Shown here: positions 1-7,453 of the stretch, piece by piece
Layout: each line of letters starts with the position of its first letter
Position numbering within the stretch: position 1 is the stretch's first letter
Source: Candidatus Poseidoniales archaeon
Lineage (GTDB): Archaea; Thermoplasmatota; Poseidoniia; Poseidoniales; Thalassarchaeaceae
Direction: 5' to 3'
Assembly: GCA_028283505.1 (NCBI GenBank)
Contig: JAPOFX010000011.1
Coordinates: forward strand, 1 to 39,698
DNA: 39,698 bases
Notes under the pieces: model-generated
Told to the model about the DNA's origin: nothing
The model's database searches: none
The model's input: the letters and a program-made list of their open reading frames with translations, nothing else
Position numbers and translations under genes: made by a program

Positions 1-231
1 TGTCAAACTATTGAGGGACTCTTCCAGAGAGGCTATGTCATCAATCGCATCATCAAGAGCACTCTCCAATGTTACTATTTTTGCCTGGTCGTCATTATTA
101 TCCGAAATAGAATCGGCCAACTCTAATTCAAGTGCCTCAATTCTTTCATCCTTTTCTGTGTCACTTCCCGTGCAACCAGACAGTATTGAACCGAGAAATA
201 TCAATACGATAACTAGTGACTTGGCTCTCAT
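1..231 (-). CDS. Coiled-coil lipoprotein, N-terminal part (runs off window start)
   Basis: Reading the minus strand from ATG at 231 gives 77 codons without a stop up to the window edge. The first 20 residues form a lipoprotein signal peptide: basic MRAK, a hydrophobic stretch, then the lipobox LSGC. The rest is highly acidic and heptad-like, with Leu and Ile spaced for a coiled coil. This matches the start of the lipoprotein ending at 21548 in design, so it is probably a paralogue with a similar extracellular C-terminal part outside the window. A T-rich TAATAATC element lies about 27 bases upstream of the ATG. Specific function is unknown. Confidence 0.75.
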   Translation of the reverse strand, partial: MRAKSLVIVLIFLGSILSGCTGSDTEKDERIEALELELADSISDNNDDQAKIVTLESALDDAIDDIASLEESLNSLT

Positions 232-256
232 GCGACTGCTTGTCGCCGGGGATTAT

Positions 257-282
257 TAGAAGTTCCTCCTTATCAACTTCTA
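257..282. repeat. 8-bp inverted repeat upstream of lipoprotein gene
   Basis: TAGAAGTT at 257-264 is mirrored by AACTTCTA at 275-282 with a 10-base spacer. It lies 26-51 bases upstream of the lipoprotein ATG, between that gene and tRNA-Glu. It could be an operator or a transcript hairpin. No function can be assigned from sequence alone. Confidence 0.35.
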
Positions 283-321
283 TTAGAGGTGAAAGGTACG
301 AATTAATTCCAATCACATGTT

Positions 322-399
322 TGGTGCTCGTGCCGGGATTTGAACCCGGGTCGTCGCCTCGAGAGGGCGACATGATGGACCGAACTACACCACACGAGC
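322..399 (-). tRNA. tRNA-Glu (CUC)
   Basis: The minus strand folds as a complete cloverleaf. The acceptor stem pairs GCTCGTG with CACGAGC, discriminator A is at 325, and CCA is encoded at 322-324. The anticodon arm is TCGCC / loop CTCTCGA / GGCGA, giving anticodon CUC for Glu codon GAG. The T arm contains GGGTTCAAATCCC. The D-arm wording (TGGTGTAGTTCGGTCCATCAT) is typical of archaeal tRNA-Glu. No intron is seen. Confidence 0.95.
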
Positions 400-420
400 G
401 GTAACGTTGCCACCCACCTT

Positions 421-430
421 TCGTATTTGA
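421..430 (-). promoter_or_regulatory. TATA box of tRNA-Glu
   Basis: On the minus strand TCAAATACGA is centred about 26 bases before the first tRNA base at 399, the standard archaeal TATA spacing. Just beyond it, at 453-470, are three tandem ACTTTC units (on the + strand), a short microsatellite without an evident role. Confidence 0.45.
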
Positions 431-522
431 AAACAGTGGACAAATCAAACTTACTTTCACTTTCACTTTCAGGTTGACTCCGTTGCCTCCCTTAATATGC
501 CAACGAATTATGCAAATAAGAC

Positions 523-795
523 ATGAACAGACCAAAAGAGCGAAATCAGGAAGTAACTTACCGAAAGAGGGCAGATCCTTACAAAATTGTACCACTTGAC
601 TCTCTAAGAAAGACGAACATGGAACTCAGGCCGAGCAATGAGACACTCGTTTGCGGACACGGCAGGATGGCGTCTTTGGGAGCTTGGAAGCCATTGCCGA
701 GACTCGCCACCCCAGTAGAGGTCAGCCCATCCTCATGGAAGGGACTCAGAGCCAGGGTTATGGCACACTCTGATGGTATTGGAGCGTCGATATAA
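523..795 (+). CDS. Hypothetical protein, 90 aa
   Basis: I do not recognise this protein. It is basic, lacks a signal peptide or membrane segment, and includes Cys-Gly-His-Gly around residue 44. A second in-frame ATG at residue 33 would give a 58-residue form. Its main support is context: its TAA stop overlaps the ATG of the next ORF (TAATG at 793-797), as expected for translationally coupled genes, and both precede the prenyltransferase on the same strand. The opposite strand carries a competing frame of similar length, but that one has no promoter or coupling support. Confidence 0.5.
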   Translation: MNRPKERNQEVTYRKRADPYKIVPLDSLRKTNMELRPSNETLVCGHGRMASLGAWKPLPRLATPVEVSPSSWKGLRARVMAHSDGIGASI

Positions 796-1049
796 TGTCC
801 AAGACAAATAGGCTGAGAGAGGAAGTAAGGTCCTTTCTGGAACAAACCGGGTCAGCTAACACCGTTGAGATTTTTGACCATCTGAATGAGAGATTTCGAT
901 GGGGAGCTACGATGAACCAAGTTGGTAATATCTTAGCCAAAGACACTAGATTTGACAAGATAGGGCATGTAAGAGGCCAGTTCAGGGGGAGTACTTACAC
1001 TGTTTGTGTTTGGGGACTAAGATCTCTGGAAGCGCATGCGCCCATTTGA
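795..1049 (+). CDS. Small winged-helix-like protein, 84 aa
   Basis: The protein is predicted helical with a helix-turn-helix rhythm: an N-terminal helix (RLREEVRSFLEQ), a second helix after the phrase SANTVEIFDHL, a recognition-type helix (TMNQVGNILAKD), and a C-terminal beta wing (FDKIGHVRGQFRGSTYTV). This layout fits a minimal winged helix that could bind DNA or RNA. Its ATG overlaps the stop of the preceding ORF, and the prenyltransferase begins 39 bases downstream, so the three are probably co-transcribed. The fold assignment is inference from pattern, not from a recognised family. Confidence 0.65.
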   Translation: MSKTNRLREEVRSFLEQTGSANTVEIFDHLNERFRWGATMNQVGNILAKDTRFDKIGHVRGQFRGSTYTVCVWGLRSLEAHAPI

Positions 1050-1088
1050 CATAGGCAACCTCAAGTCATATCGCGACTTCAAAGGTCC

Positions 1089-1997
1089 GTGGGGGCTATC
1101 AGATATGCATCAGATTGGTCAATGCTATTCAGGCTAGGAAACAATTTTATCGGTGTCTTTGGGGTTGTTTTAGGGTCAATAGTTGCGGTAGGAGGTATTC
1201 CTGAGGGGATTTTCGCTCAAACCACAATTCTACATTCCGCATCAGTGTTGTTCTTCATGTGCTCATGGAATGCTGTAAACGATATCTACGATTACGAAAT
1301 TGATTTGATTAACCGTCCTGACAGGCCACTTCCCGGTGGACGAATCTCGATAAAAAGTGCGATAATTGCTTCTGTGATAACGATGCTGTCGTCCATATCT
1401 AGCTTAGTCATCTGCTACTATTTACTTTCCTCCGCAGAATTGGACGCGGGGCTCACAATATCTGACTGGCTCCCTTCCACCCTCATTTGGGGCACAGCAC
1501 TGATCCTCCTGATCAATTACGAGTTCCCATTTGGATTGAGACTTAAAGAGAAGGGGTTACCGGGAAATATCGCTATCAGCCTGTCGGTGGGATTAGTTGT
1601 AGTCTTCGGGTCTTCTGCTGCTCTCCAACCATTCAACACGAGGGTTTGGTCATTGTTCACTATTGGAACTCTCTACATCATATCTAGAGAGATAATCAAA
1701 GATGTGGAGGATATGGAAGGTGACGTTGGTAGGAACACACTGGCCATGAGGATAGGTGCAGACAATGCGAGGACTATAGCTTGGGTAGTGTCCTTGCTGG
1801 CTTTAGCCTCAATGTTGATTCCATTCGCCATTGGGATATTCCCCCCTCTGCATGTCGTACTTGTGATACCAGCGGTCATGACCCTGATGATGGTTAAAGG
1901 AAAAATCATCACGGGGGAGGATAATTCGGCATCTGGGTTGTTGAAGAAATCAATGCTTCTGGGGCTGACTGCTATACTCATCAGCTCATTACTCTAG
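1089..1997 (+). CDS. UbiA-family prenyltransferase, probable digeranylgeranylglyceryl phosphate synthase
   Basis: The predicted role is transfer of the second geranylgeranyl chain to geranylgeranylglyceryl phosphate, a step in archaeal ether-lipid synthesis at the membrane. Both aspartate-rich UbiA motifs are visible: NDIYDYEIDxxNRPDRPLPGG near residues 61-82, and KDVEDMEGDVGRN near residue 205. About eight hydrophobic segments surround them, and the length of 302 aa fits the family. The start is GTG at 1089, preceded by AAAGGT; the first ATG would cut into the conserved N-terminal helix. Its stop TAG (1995-1997) overlaps the stop of the convergent carbamoyltransferase gene. Related UbiA enzymes use other acceptors, so the substrate is inferred from archaeal context. 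Confidence 0.88.
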   Translation: MGAIRYASDWSMLFRLGNNFIGVFGVVLGSIVAVGGIPEGIFAQTTILHSASVLFFMCSWNAVNDIYDYEIDLINRPDRPLPGGRISIKSAIIASVITMLSSISSLVICYYLLSSAELDAGLTISDWLPSTLIWGTALILLINYEFPFGLRLKEKGLPGNIAISLSVGLVVVFGSSAALQPFNTRVWSLFTIGTLYIISREIIKDVEDMEGDVGRNTLAMRIGADNARTIAWVVSLLALASMLIPFAIGIFPPLHVVLVIPAVMTLMMVKGKIITGEDNSASGLLKKSMLLGLTAILISSLL

Positions 1998-2953
1998 TAG
2001 AGCTCATTGTAGGTGTGCCACGCCGCCTCGTTGCACATCCTGGTAAGTAGGGACATCTGAGCCCACATTCTATTTTCGGCCTGGTCAAACACAACACTGT
2101 TCTTGGAGTCAATGACACCATCTGTCACTTCCTCTCCCCTGTGAGCTGGTAGGCAGTGCATGAATAGGTAATCCGAATCAGCATGGGCAACTAGATCTTC
2201 GTTCACCTGAAATCCTTCAAAGGCCTCTAGTTTCCCCTTCAAGCCCTCCTCTCCCATGGATACAAACACGTCTGTGTAAATAACTCCCGCATCACTAACC
2301 GCTTCAACTGGGTCATTAGTAGACGTGATTCTAGAACCTCTGTCACTGGCAATACTCGTTGCCCTTGAGACTACATCCGGATCTGGCTCAAACCCAAGCG
2401 GCGTCGCATACTTGATGTCTATCCCAAGTGAAGCACACGCCAACATCAAGTCGTGTAATACATTGTTTCCGTCGCCGACCCATGATACATGCCCATTCAC
2501 TGAACCTTCCTTTTCTTTGATGGTCATCAAATCTGCGGCGGCCTGGCATGGATGGTGTTTATCAGATAACGCATTAATGACCGGGACGGTTGCATGCTTG
2601 GCTAACTCTCGGACGTCCGGGTGGCCAAAGCATCGGTATGTGATACCGTCCATGAATCGGGAGAGTACAGCCGCAGTGTCTGCTATGGACTCACTTTTTC
2701 CCAATTGGATATCGTTCGCGAGTAGTGTAAGCGGCTGACCCCCGAGTTTACTGATGCCAACTTCAAACGAAACCCTTGTTCTTGTGGACGGCTTCTCGTA
2801 AATTGAGCCAATGGACATACCATCCAAAGGCTTGAAGGCATCTGCGAACCCATCGTCATTCTTTATCCTGATTCCCCAATCGATTATTTGTGCCAACTCA
2901 TCATCAAAGTCGTCTATGGACAGAAGGTCCCTCTTGGATTCAGTTTCTTTCAT
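1994..2953 (-). CDS. argF: Ornithine carbamoyltransferase
   Basis: This cytosolic enzyme makes citrulline from ornithine and carbamoyl phosphate in arginine synthesis. The carbamoyl-phosphate loop reads EKPSTRTRVSFE, followed by FGHPDVRELA, the HPCQAAADL motif, the domain-2 segment WVGDGNNVLHD, and the ornithine-site HCLPAHRGEEV near the C-terminus. About 319 aa from ATG 2953 matches the usual length. That ATG is preferred because GGAG lies 9 bases upstream; an extension to 3028 adds 25 residues that lie under the preceding gene. It overlaps the 3' end of the GPN GTPase gene by 14 bases, so the two are co-transcribed. Confidence 0.95.
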   Translation of the reverse strand: MKETESKRDLLSIDDFDDELAQIIDWGIRIKNDDGFADAFKPLDGMSIGSIYEKPSTRTRVSFEVGISKLGGQPLTLLANDIQLGKSESIADTAAVLSRFMDGITYRCFGHPDVRELAKHATVPVINALSDKHHPCQAAADLMTIKEKEGSVNGHVSWVGDGNNVLHDLMLACASLGIDIKYATPLGFEPDPDVVSRATSIASDRGSRITSTNDPVEAVSDAGVIYTDVFVSMGEEGLKGKLEAFEGFQVNEDLVAHADSDYLFMHCLPAHRGEEVTDGVIDSKNSVVFDQAENRMWAQMSLLTRMCNEAAWHTYNELY

Positions 2954-3776
2954 GTTCGATATCTCCAGCGAAACCATCACGAGTGTCAGCCATACCTCCG
3001 TAGACACTCTGTACGAATGTAAGAACATCAGCTAGACCATCTTCATTTTCACTCGATAAAGGAATTAGGCCGGGTTGGATTGAAGCATGTTGCATCATCC
3101 TTAGCTGACCAATTGCGAACTCTGCTCTTTGACTGCCCGAGCCGTGAGACATGGATTGATCTGAAGACTCTTCATAAAGTGCGGCCTCCAAGGCACCAAG
3201 ATTATCCCCCCACTCTACAATTTTGTCCAAAGTCTCAGGTTCCAATAGATCTGACTTTGACAGGAAGTTCGCAGTAGGTAGTCCTAACCTGAAATGAACT
3301 ATTGAGGAAAGAAGCATCTGAGATACGAAACCACTTGGAGTCTGAGAAAGCATCGGATCGAAGAGGAATGCTAGACAAGCTCTTCCTCTTCCAAGAACCT
3401 CAACCAGATGACTGGAAGCCTCTCTGAATGCAAATAATTCGACTTGTCCGGGCGTATCAATGACCATAATATCGCCCGAAAGACCATCTAATTCTTCATG
3501 AATATCAATGGCCTGTGAGGCTACCAAGTCAGCAGCCAGTATCTGCGCTCCATTGGGTCCCAAATCATATTCATCCATTACTTCGGACAGTGATATCAGG
3601 TCTCTAACGTCAAATTCCGGGTCATAGTGGACTCTCTCCGCGCCCGGATCAAGGTTAATCGCAAGGGTCTCTACTTCTAGGAATCTTGACCACCTCTGAA
3701 ATGAAGTAACCAGCGTACTTTTTCCTGCTCCCGCGGTCCCTACAACAAAAAGAACTGGCGGAGAGGTGCCATCCAT
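2940..3776 (-). CDS. GPN-loop GTPase
   Basis: This is a member of the archaeal/eukaryotic GPN-loop GTPases, homodimeric P-loop GTPases whose eukaryotic relatives help assemble RNA polymerase II. Visible motifs are Walker A GTAGAGKST near residue 13, the defining GPN in DLGPNGAQI, G3 as DTPGQVELF, and a variant G4 as SKSD instead of NKxD. The length of 278 aa is slightly above the usual 250 or so, with an insert of Ser/Glu/Gln-rich residues around 200-220. It starts with ATG 3776 and is divergent from the polyproline protein. The archaeal role is not well established. Confidence 0.92.
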   Translation of the reverse strand: MDGTSPPVLFVVGTAGAGKSTLVTSFQRWSRFLEVETLAINLDPGAERVHYDPEFDVRDLISLSEVMDEYDLGPNGAQILAADLVASQAIDIHEELDGLSGDIMVIDTPGQVELFAFREASSHLVEVLGRGRACLAFLFDPMLSQTPSGFVSQMLLSSIVHFRLGLPTANFLSKSDLLEPETLDKIVEWGDNLGALEAALYEESSDQSMSHGSGSQRAEFAIGQLRMMQHASIQPGLIPLSSENEDGLADVLTFVQSVYGGMADTRDGFAGDIEHERN

Positions 3777-3897
3777 GCATCCACGAAGCCGTTCAGCCTA
3801 ATAGACTTCAAGGATTGAAGGCCCGCTGAAAGATTATGACAAGCAACCGTTATACAGAGCCATGTTTCCTCTGTGTTCAGAAGAGGTGGTGCCGACT

Positions 3898-6462
3898 ATG
3901 ACAGAACAACCCCCCCCGCCGCCGCCCGGCATAAATATCCCACCTCCCCCACCGCCTCCAGGATTCGGTGAGGAAGAGGAATCCACGAAAGATCAAATCA
4001 ATACTATTGAAGAAGAATTATCTTCAGACTATTCTGAAATGCCACCACCTCCCCCGCCTCCTGGCTTCGAGGAACAGCCAGTGGCGCCACCACCCCCCCC
4101 GCCTCCTGGCTTCGAGGATCAAGATTTGACTCAAGTAGCTGTATCGGAGGATGAATCCACTGAGTCTGACTCCATTGAAACCGAAGATAATGAAATTGAT
4201 GTCTTGGATTCACTCTCCGTTTTAGATGCCCCCACTGTTGATGATGGCGATTGGGAGGAATCCGACGATATCGAAGATAGCCTGAACGCAATTTCGGGCA
4301 TAGAATCACAGCCGGTCTCTAGCCAGTCCTCGAGTCTTCGACCTGCTACTGAAGTCGACACAATTCCCGGAGATAAGCTACATGCTACATTGAGTGAGGT
4401 GGAGCAATGTACTGTAAATCCCGATGGGTCAATCAGGAATCAGACAATAGAGGGCGAGCTAATTCTTAGGAACTCTAGCCGTAAGGACCGAGCTTGGGAT
4501 ATCGAAGTCTCTCTAAACGAATTTGAATCTACAGACATCGGAAGCAAAATGATTACCGTAAGGGAGTTGGAAGCTACAGAGGAAACCGTAGTCCCCTACA
4601 CTGCAAGCGGTCCTCGCATGATGGTACTAAGTGAGAGGGTAGACACAAACTCTGAGAGAGGACAGGAAGCAAGTCTTTCTCTGGTTCATTCTGAAGATCC
4701 TCAGGAAATTGGAATCACGATAACTGTGGAAAACGTCTCTACGGTCAATCTATCAAGTGTGGAGGTTACAAGGTCATTCCCAAGTAACTTTGAGATTCCA
4801 GAGGGCTCAGAATATTCTGTTGAGGGCTCAGATATTACATGGTCTGTCGGAAGATTGTCAGTTGGACAAAGCCAGACTTTAGAATTGCTTCCTATGGTTA
4901 CTACCGAAGGAGTTGGAAAAATCGCAGCTGGAAATGTAACTGCCACGTATTCTGCAGACCATTCGGTTTCTAGGGTAGATTTTGAAAGTATTTCCGCCCG
5001 CAGTAGGGCAGCACCTTTCGTAACCCCGACCGAAGATGATAGGCCAGGAATTTGGCATAGCAAGTTTGTGTTTGAAAATAAGTCATCATTCGTCGTCACT
5101 TTATCTGATATCACGGTTATTTTAGCTGGGAGGGATGAACCGATTTTGGATTCCTCCGACTTACGGATCGTACTCCCTCCAGAGGGAAGCTGGGATTCTA
5201 TGGTCAAGACCGTCAAGTCCGAGGATCAGCCGAGATTTACGTTCCCGACATTATCCTATTCAATTTTGCCAAGGGCATCTTCCGAATCTAGAGGGGAGAT
5301 TTCAGTAAAAGAACAGCATCTTACAGTACTTGACGCTGAAATACTAAAGAAATTCGATCGCTCAAGAATTAGGACATATGTCAGCTCTGATATCGAGGCG
5401 ACAATCACTGTCGAGAACAAAGGATCTGCTCCTATCAATGTAATGAGGCTACTCGATGATATCCCTGGAATTTTCGAACCCCCAAATCCTGAATCCATAT
5501 CAATTGAGATAGGTAATTCAGAATTAAATGAGGATCAATATCGTGTCGAGGTAGTCAGTGGTACCCAATTGGAAGAGAAGATGGTCTCTCCTGATGGACA
5601 TGGTCATGCGCTTAGGATCACCGTGGGTACATCCGCTCCGTTAGGCCTCCAATCCGGAAAGAAATTGGTAATCAAGTACCCATTAAATGCCGAGGAGCCA
5701 TCCAAAGATAATGGAATTTTGGCCGCTCCGGCCAGAGCGGATTTCAGCTCGGAAAGATTTGGTCCTGTGGCCACCAGGAACGTCAAAAGACCACCACAAA
5801 TCACTGTAGTCCACAAGCGCAGAAGCTTTACGACTGGAAAGGAGGTTTACCCCGCAGGAGGGCCGGGACGCTATGAGATTTTACTGGTTTTCCAAAATAA
5901 CTCAGATAGCGGACTCGAAGACCTTGCTCTGCATGATGTAGTTCCAGGAACATTTACCCTGGACAACTCATCCGTAAAATCATCAATTTCAGGAGAAATA
6001 GACTCATCCTATACAAAAGAGCCTGCTAGAGAGGGAACCCATATTACATGGTCAGTAGGAAGGATAGAGGTTGGGGAAAGAATTACCGTTCAGTATGAAA
6101 TTCAAGGGGATCCTGAATCAGAGTACAAGGTATCTGATGCCCAAGACTATCATGGAGCGACCTTTGGCGAGGAGGTAGATGAAGAGCCGAATCTTCCAGA
6201 GTGGGTAGATGTTGATTCAGAAAGCAATGAACCAGAAATTTCTCTACCAGAGCCCGAGCCAGAGCCCGAGCCAGAGCCCGAGCCTGAGCCCGAGCCAGAG
6301 CCCGAGCCAGAGCCCGAGCCTGAGCCCGAGCCAGAGCCCGAGCCAGAGCCCGAGCCAGATCTCCAAAAAGAGGAAAGCCAGTCTGATTGCCCAATATGCG
6401 GCACTAAGTCATCCATCGGTTCTTCTTCTTGCGCAATCTGCGGTTACTCATTTATCTCGTGA
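3898..6462 (+). CDS. Polyproline / beta-domain / zinc-ribbon protein
   Basis: I do not know its function. From ATG 3898 it has 854 residues. The N-terminus carries four proline blocks, three of them P6-7 followed by GF and acidic residues, which resemble profilin- or SH3-type ligands. An acidic low-complexity linker follows. The middle, roughly residues 170-770, has several beta-rich repeats with phrases such as VENVSTVNLSSVEV and ITWSVGRLSVGQ / ITWSVGRIEVGE, similar to DUF11/CARDB-type beta sandwiches. Then come 18 Glu-Pro pairs and a C-terminal ribbon CPICG-x(10)-CAICGY. No signal peptide or membrane segment is seen, so it looks cytosolic. I chose ATG 3898 because GAGGTG precedes it; ATG 3862 is also in frame. 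Confidence 0.85.
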   Translation: MTEQPPPPPPGINIPPPPPPPGFGEEEESTKDQINTIEEELSSDYSEMPPPPPPPGFEEQPVAPPPPPPPGFEDQDLTQVAVSEDESTESDSIETEDNEIDVLDSLSVLDAPTVDDGDWEESDDIEDSLNAISGIESQPVSSQSSSLRPATEVDTIPGDKLHATLSEVEQCTVNPDGSIRNQTIEGELILRNSSRKDRAWDIEVSLNEFESTDIGSKMITVRELEATEETVVPYTASGPRMMVLSERVDTNSERGQEASLSLVHSEDPQEIGITITVENVSTVNLSSVEVTRSFPSNFEIPEGSEYSVEGSDITWSVGRLSVGQSQTLELLPMVTTEGVGKIAAGNVTATYSADHSVSRVDFESISARSRAAPFVTPTEDDRPGIWHSKFVFENKSSFVVTLSDITVILAGRDEPILDSSDLRIVLPPEGSWDSMVKTVKSEDQPRFTFPTLSYSILPRASSESRGEISVKEQHLTVLDAEILKKFDRSRIRTYVSSDIEATITVENKGSAPINVMRLLDDIPGIFEPPNPESISIEIGNSELNEDQYRVEVVSGTQLEEKMVSPDGHGHALRITVGTSAPLGLQSGKKLVIKYPLNAEEPSKDNGILAAPARADFSSERFGPVATRNVKRPPQITVVHKRRSFTTGKEVYPAGGPGRYEILLVFQNNSDSGLEDLALHDVVPGTFTLDNSSVKSSISGEIDSSYTKEPAREGTHITWSVGRIEVGERITVQYEIQGDPESEYKVSDAQDYHGATFGEEVDEEPNLPEWVDVDSESNEPEISLPEPEPEPEPEPEPEPEPEPEPEPEPEPEPEPEPEPEPDLQKEESQSDCPICGTKSSIGSSSCAICGYSFIS
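6250..6357 (+). repeat. Nine tandem 12-bp units encoding (Glu-Pro)18
   Basis: The unit GAGCCCGAGCCA/T repeats nine times without interruption. The last base follows the pattern A,A,T / A,A,T / A,A,A, so a 36-bp higher-order unit is repeated three times, with one substitution in the last copy. The array is in frame and codes an extended Glu-Pro rod between the beta domains and the zinc ribbon. Such arrays commonly vary in copy number. Confidence 0.95.
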
Positions 6463-6504
6463 AAATGAGATATTCGTGACCGAAGTGTTGATTGTTGACT
6501 TGGT

Positions 6505-7449
6505 ATGCCGAGGTACATGGCGGAGGCTCCAAACCCAGCCGATGCTCAGATGCAAGCCCTATCAGCGATGATGGGACCAATGCTAATGATGATGGTAGTG
6601 ATGCTTGCTTTGATGTTTTTTCCACCTCTCAGAATCGGACTTTCCTACAGCGCAGGCTCGGTAATTGAGCCAGCCCTCCCCTTTCACAACCAATACTTTG
6701 TCCCAACGGTCTTCGTTGTCGGCTCAAGTATAATGGTTGTGAATACGATAATCAGGTCGTTTTTTGTTGACTCTATGAAGCAGGCCCACAACGCACACAG
6801 GGGTAAGCAGATCGGAAAACAGCTACGAGAGGCAAGGATGGAAAGGGATACCAGCAGGACAAACAAAATGCAGGAACTCCAAATGGCGCTTGGTCCAGAA
6901 AATATGGCTACTCAGGCTGAGATGTTTAGGCCAATGATGTTCACTATAGTGTTCATTATTGCTATTTTCTCTTGGATGTCAGCATCTATCGAATCTTTCA
7001 GGGTTTCATATGTGAGCCTCCCATGGGCACCCACATGGAGTTTTACCGAGAGGATTTTCTGGATTATTCCTGCATGGATTGCCGCCTACATTACTATGAG
7101 TGCTCCTTTAGGTAGGATTATCGACAGGCATATCAAAATCATCAGATACAAAAGACACCCACTGGTTCTTGCGGCAGAGCCTATTCCAGAGCCACTCCTG
7201 TATATGTTAGAGGACCCAAAAATCAAGTCTAAGTCATCCGCCTCCAAAACACGCCAATCCCAGAGAAGAAGAGCTGGACCCAGGAAAACAGGGGTAAAAA
7301 ACGAGAAAAGAGACAGGGCTAAGGGAGGCAATACACAAGTCGCACCTCCCAAGGAAGGAACAACCTGCCCCTCTTGTGATTCTGATATGATAGTTAGAAC
7401 ATCGCAGGGGAAGTTAAGGTGCAATCTTTGCAGAAACGAGTGGAGGTGA
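6505..7449 (+). CDS. DUF106 (Oxa1/EMC3-superfamily) membrane protein with C-terminal zinc ribbon
   Basis: The protein belongs to the archaeal DUF106 family, related to the Oxa1/YidC/EMC3 membrane-protein insertases. Four hydrophobic segments lie near residues 22-45, 64-86, 146-166 and 186-206. A charged helical hairpin (about 95-130, rich in Arg, Gln and Met) sits between the second and third, the usual place for the coiled coil that meets the ribosome. Beyond the membrane part is a basic tail of about 50 residues (KSKSSASKTRQSQRRR...) ending in a zinc ribbon, CPSCDSDM...CNLCRNEWR. That ribbon is not typical of the family. The gene starts 42 bases after the polyproline gene, and the cytidylate kinase gene follows directly, as in many archaea. 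Confidence 0.88.
   Translation: MPRYMAEAPNPADAQMQALSAMMGPMLMMMVVMLALMFFPPLRIGLSYSAGSVIEPALPFHNQYFVPTVFVVGSSIMVVNTIIRSFFVDSMKQAHNAHRGKQIGKQLREARMERDTSRTNKMQELQMALGPENMATQAEMFRPMMFTIVFIIAIFSWMSASIESFRVSYVSLPWAPTWSFTERIFWIIPAWIAAYITMSAPLGRIIDRHIKIIRYKRHPLVLAAEPIPEPLLYMLEDPKIKSKSSASKTRQSQRRRAGPRKTGVKNEKRDRAKGGNTQVAPPKEGTTCPSCDSDMIVRTSQGKLRCNLCRNEWR
7442..7447 (+). promoter_or_regulatory. Ribosome binding site deciding the cmk start
   Basis: GGAGGT at 7442-7447 lies within the last codons of the DUF106 gene. It is 6 bases before CTG 7454, but about 21 bases before the first canonical start, GTG 7469. Its placement supports initiation at the upstream CTG. Confidence 0.45.
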
Positions 7450-7453
7450 ACAC

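Noticed and set aside
453-470. Short ACTTTC tandem repeat as a regulatory element
   Set aside because: Only three copies; no link to a nearby start signal could be shown.
161-595. Minus-strand frame of 144 codons at the left edge
   Set aside because: It runs through tRNA-Glu and the lipoprotein signal region; the lipoprotein frame and the tRNA explain this stretch better.
6250-6357. CRISPR-like array
   Set aside because: The units are contiguous 12-mers without spacers and are in frame within a protein.
6083-6416. Antisense frames with Ser-Gly or Ala-Arg-Ala-Leu repeats
   Set aside because: They are the mirror image of the Glu-Pro array and have no start signals of their own.
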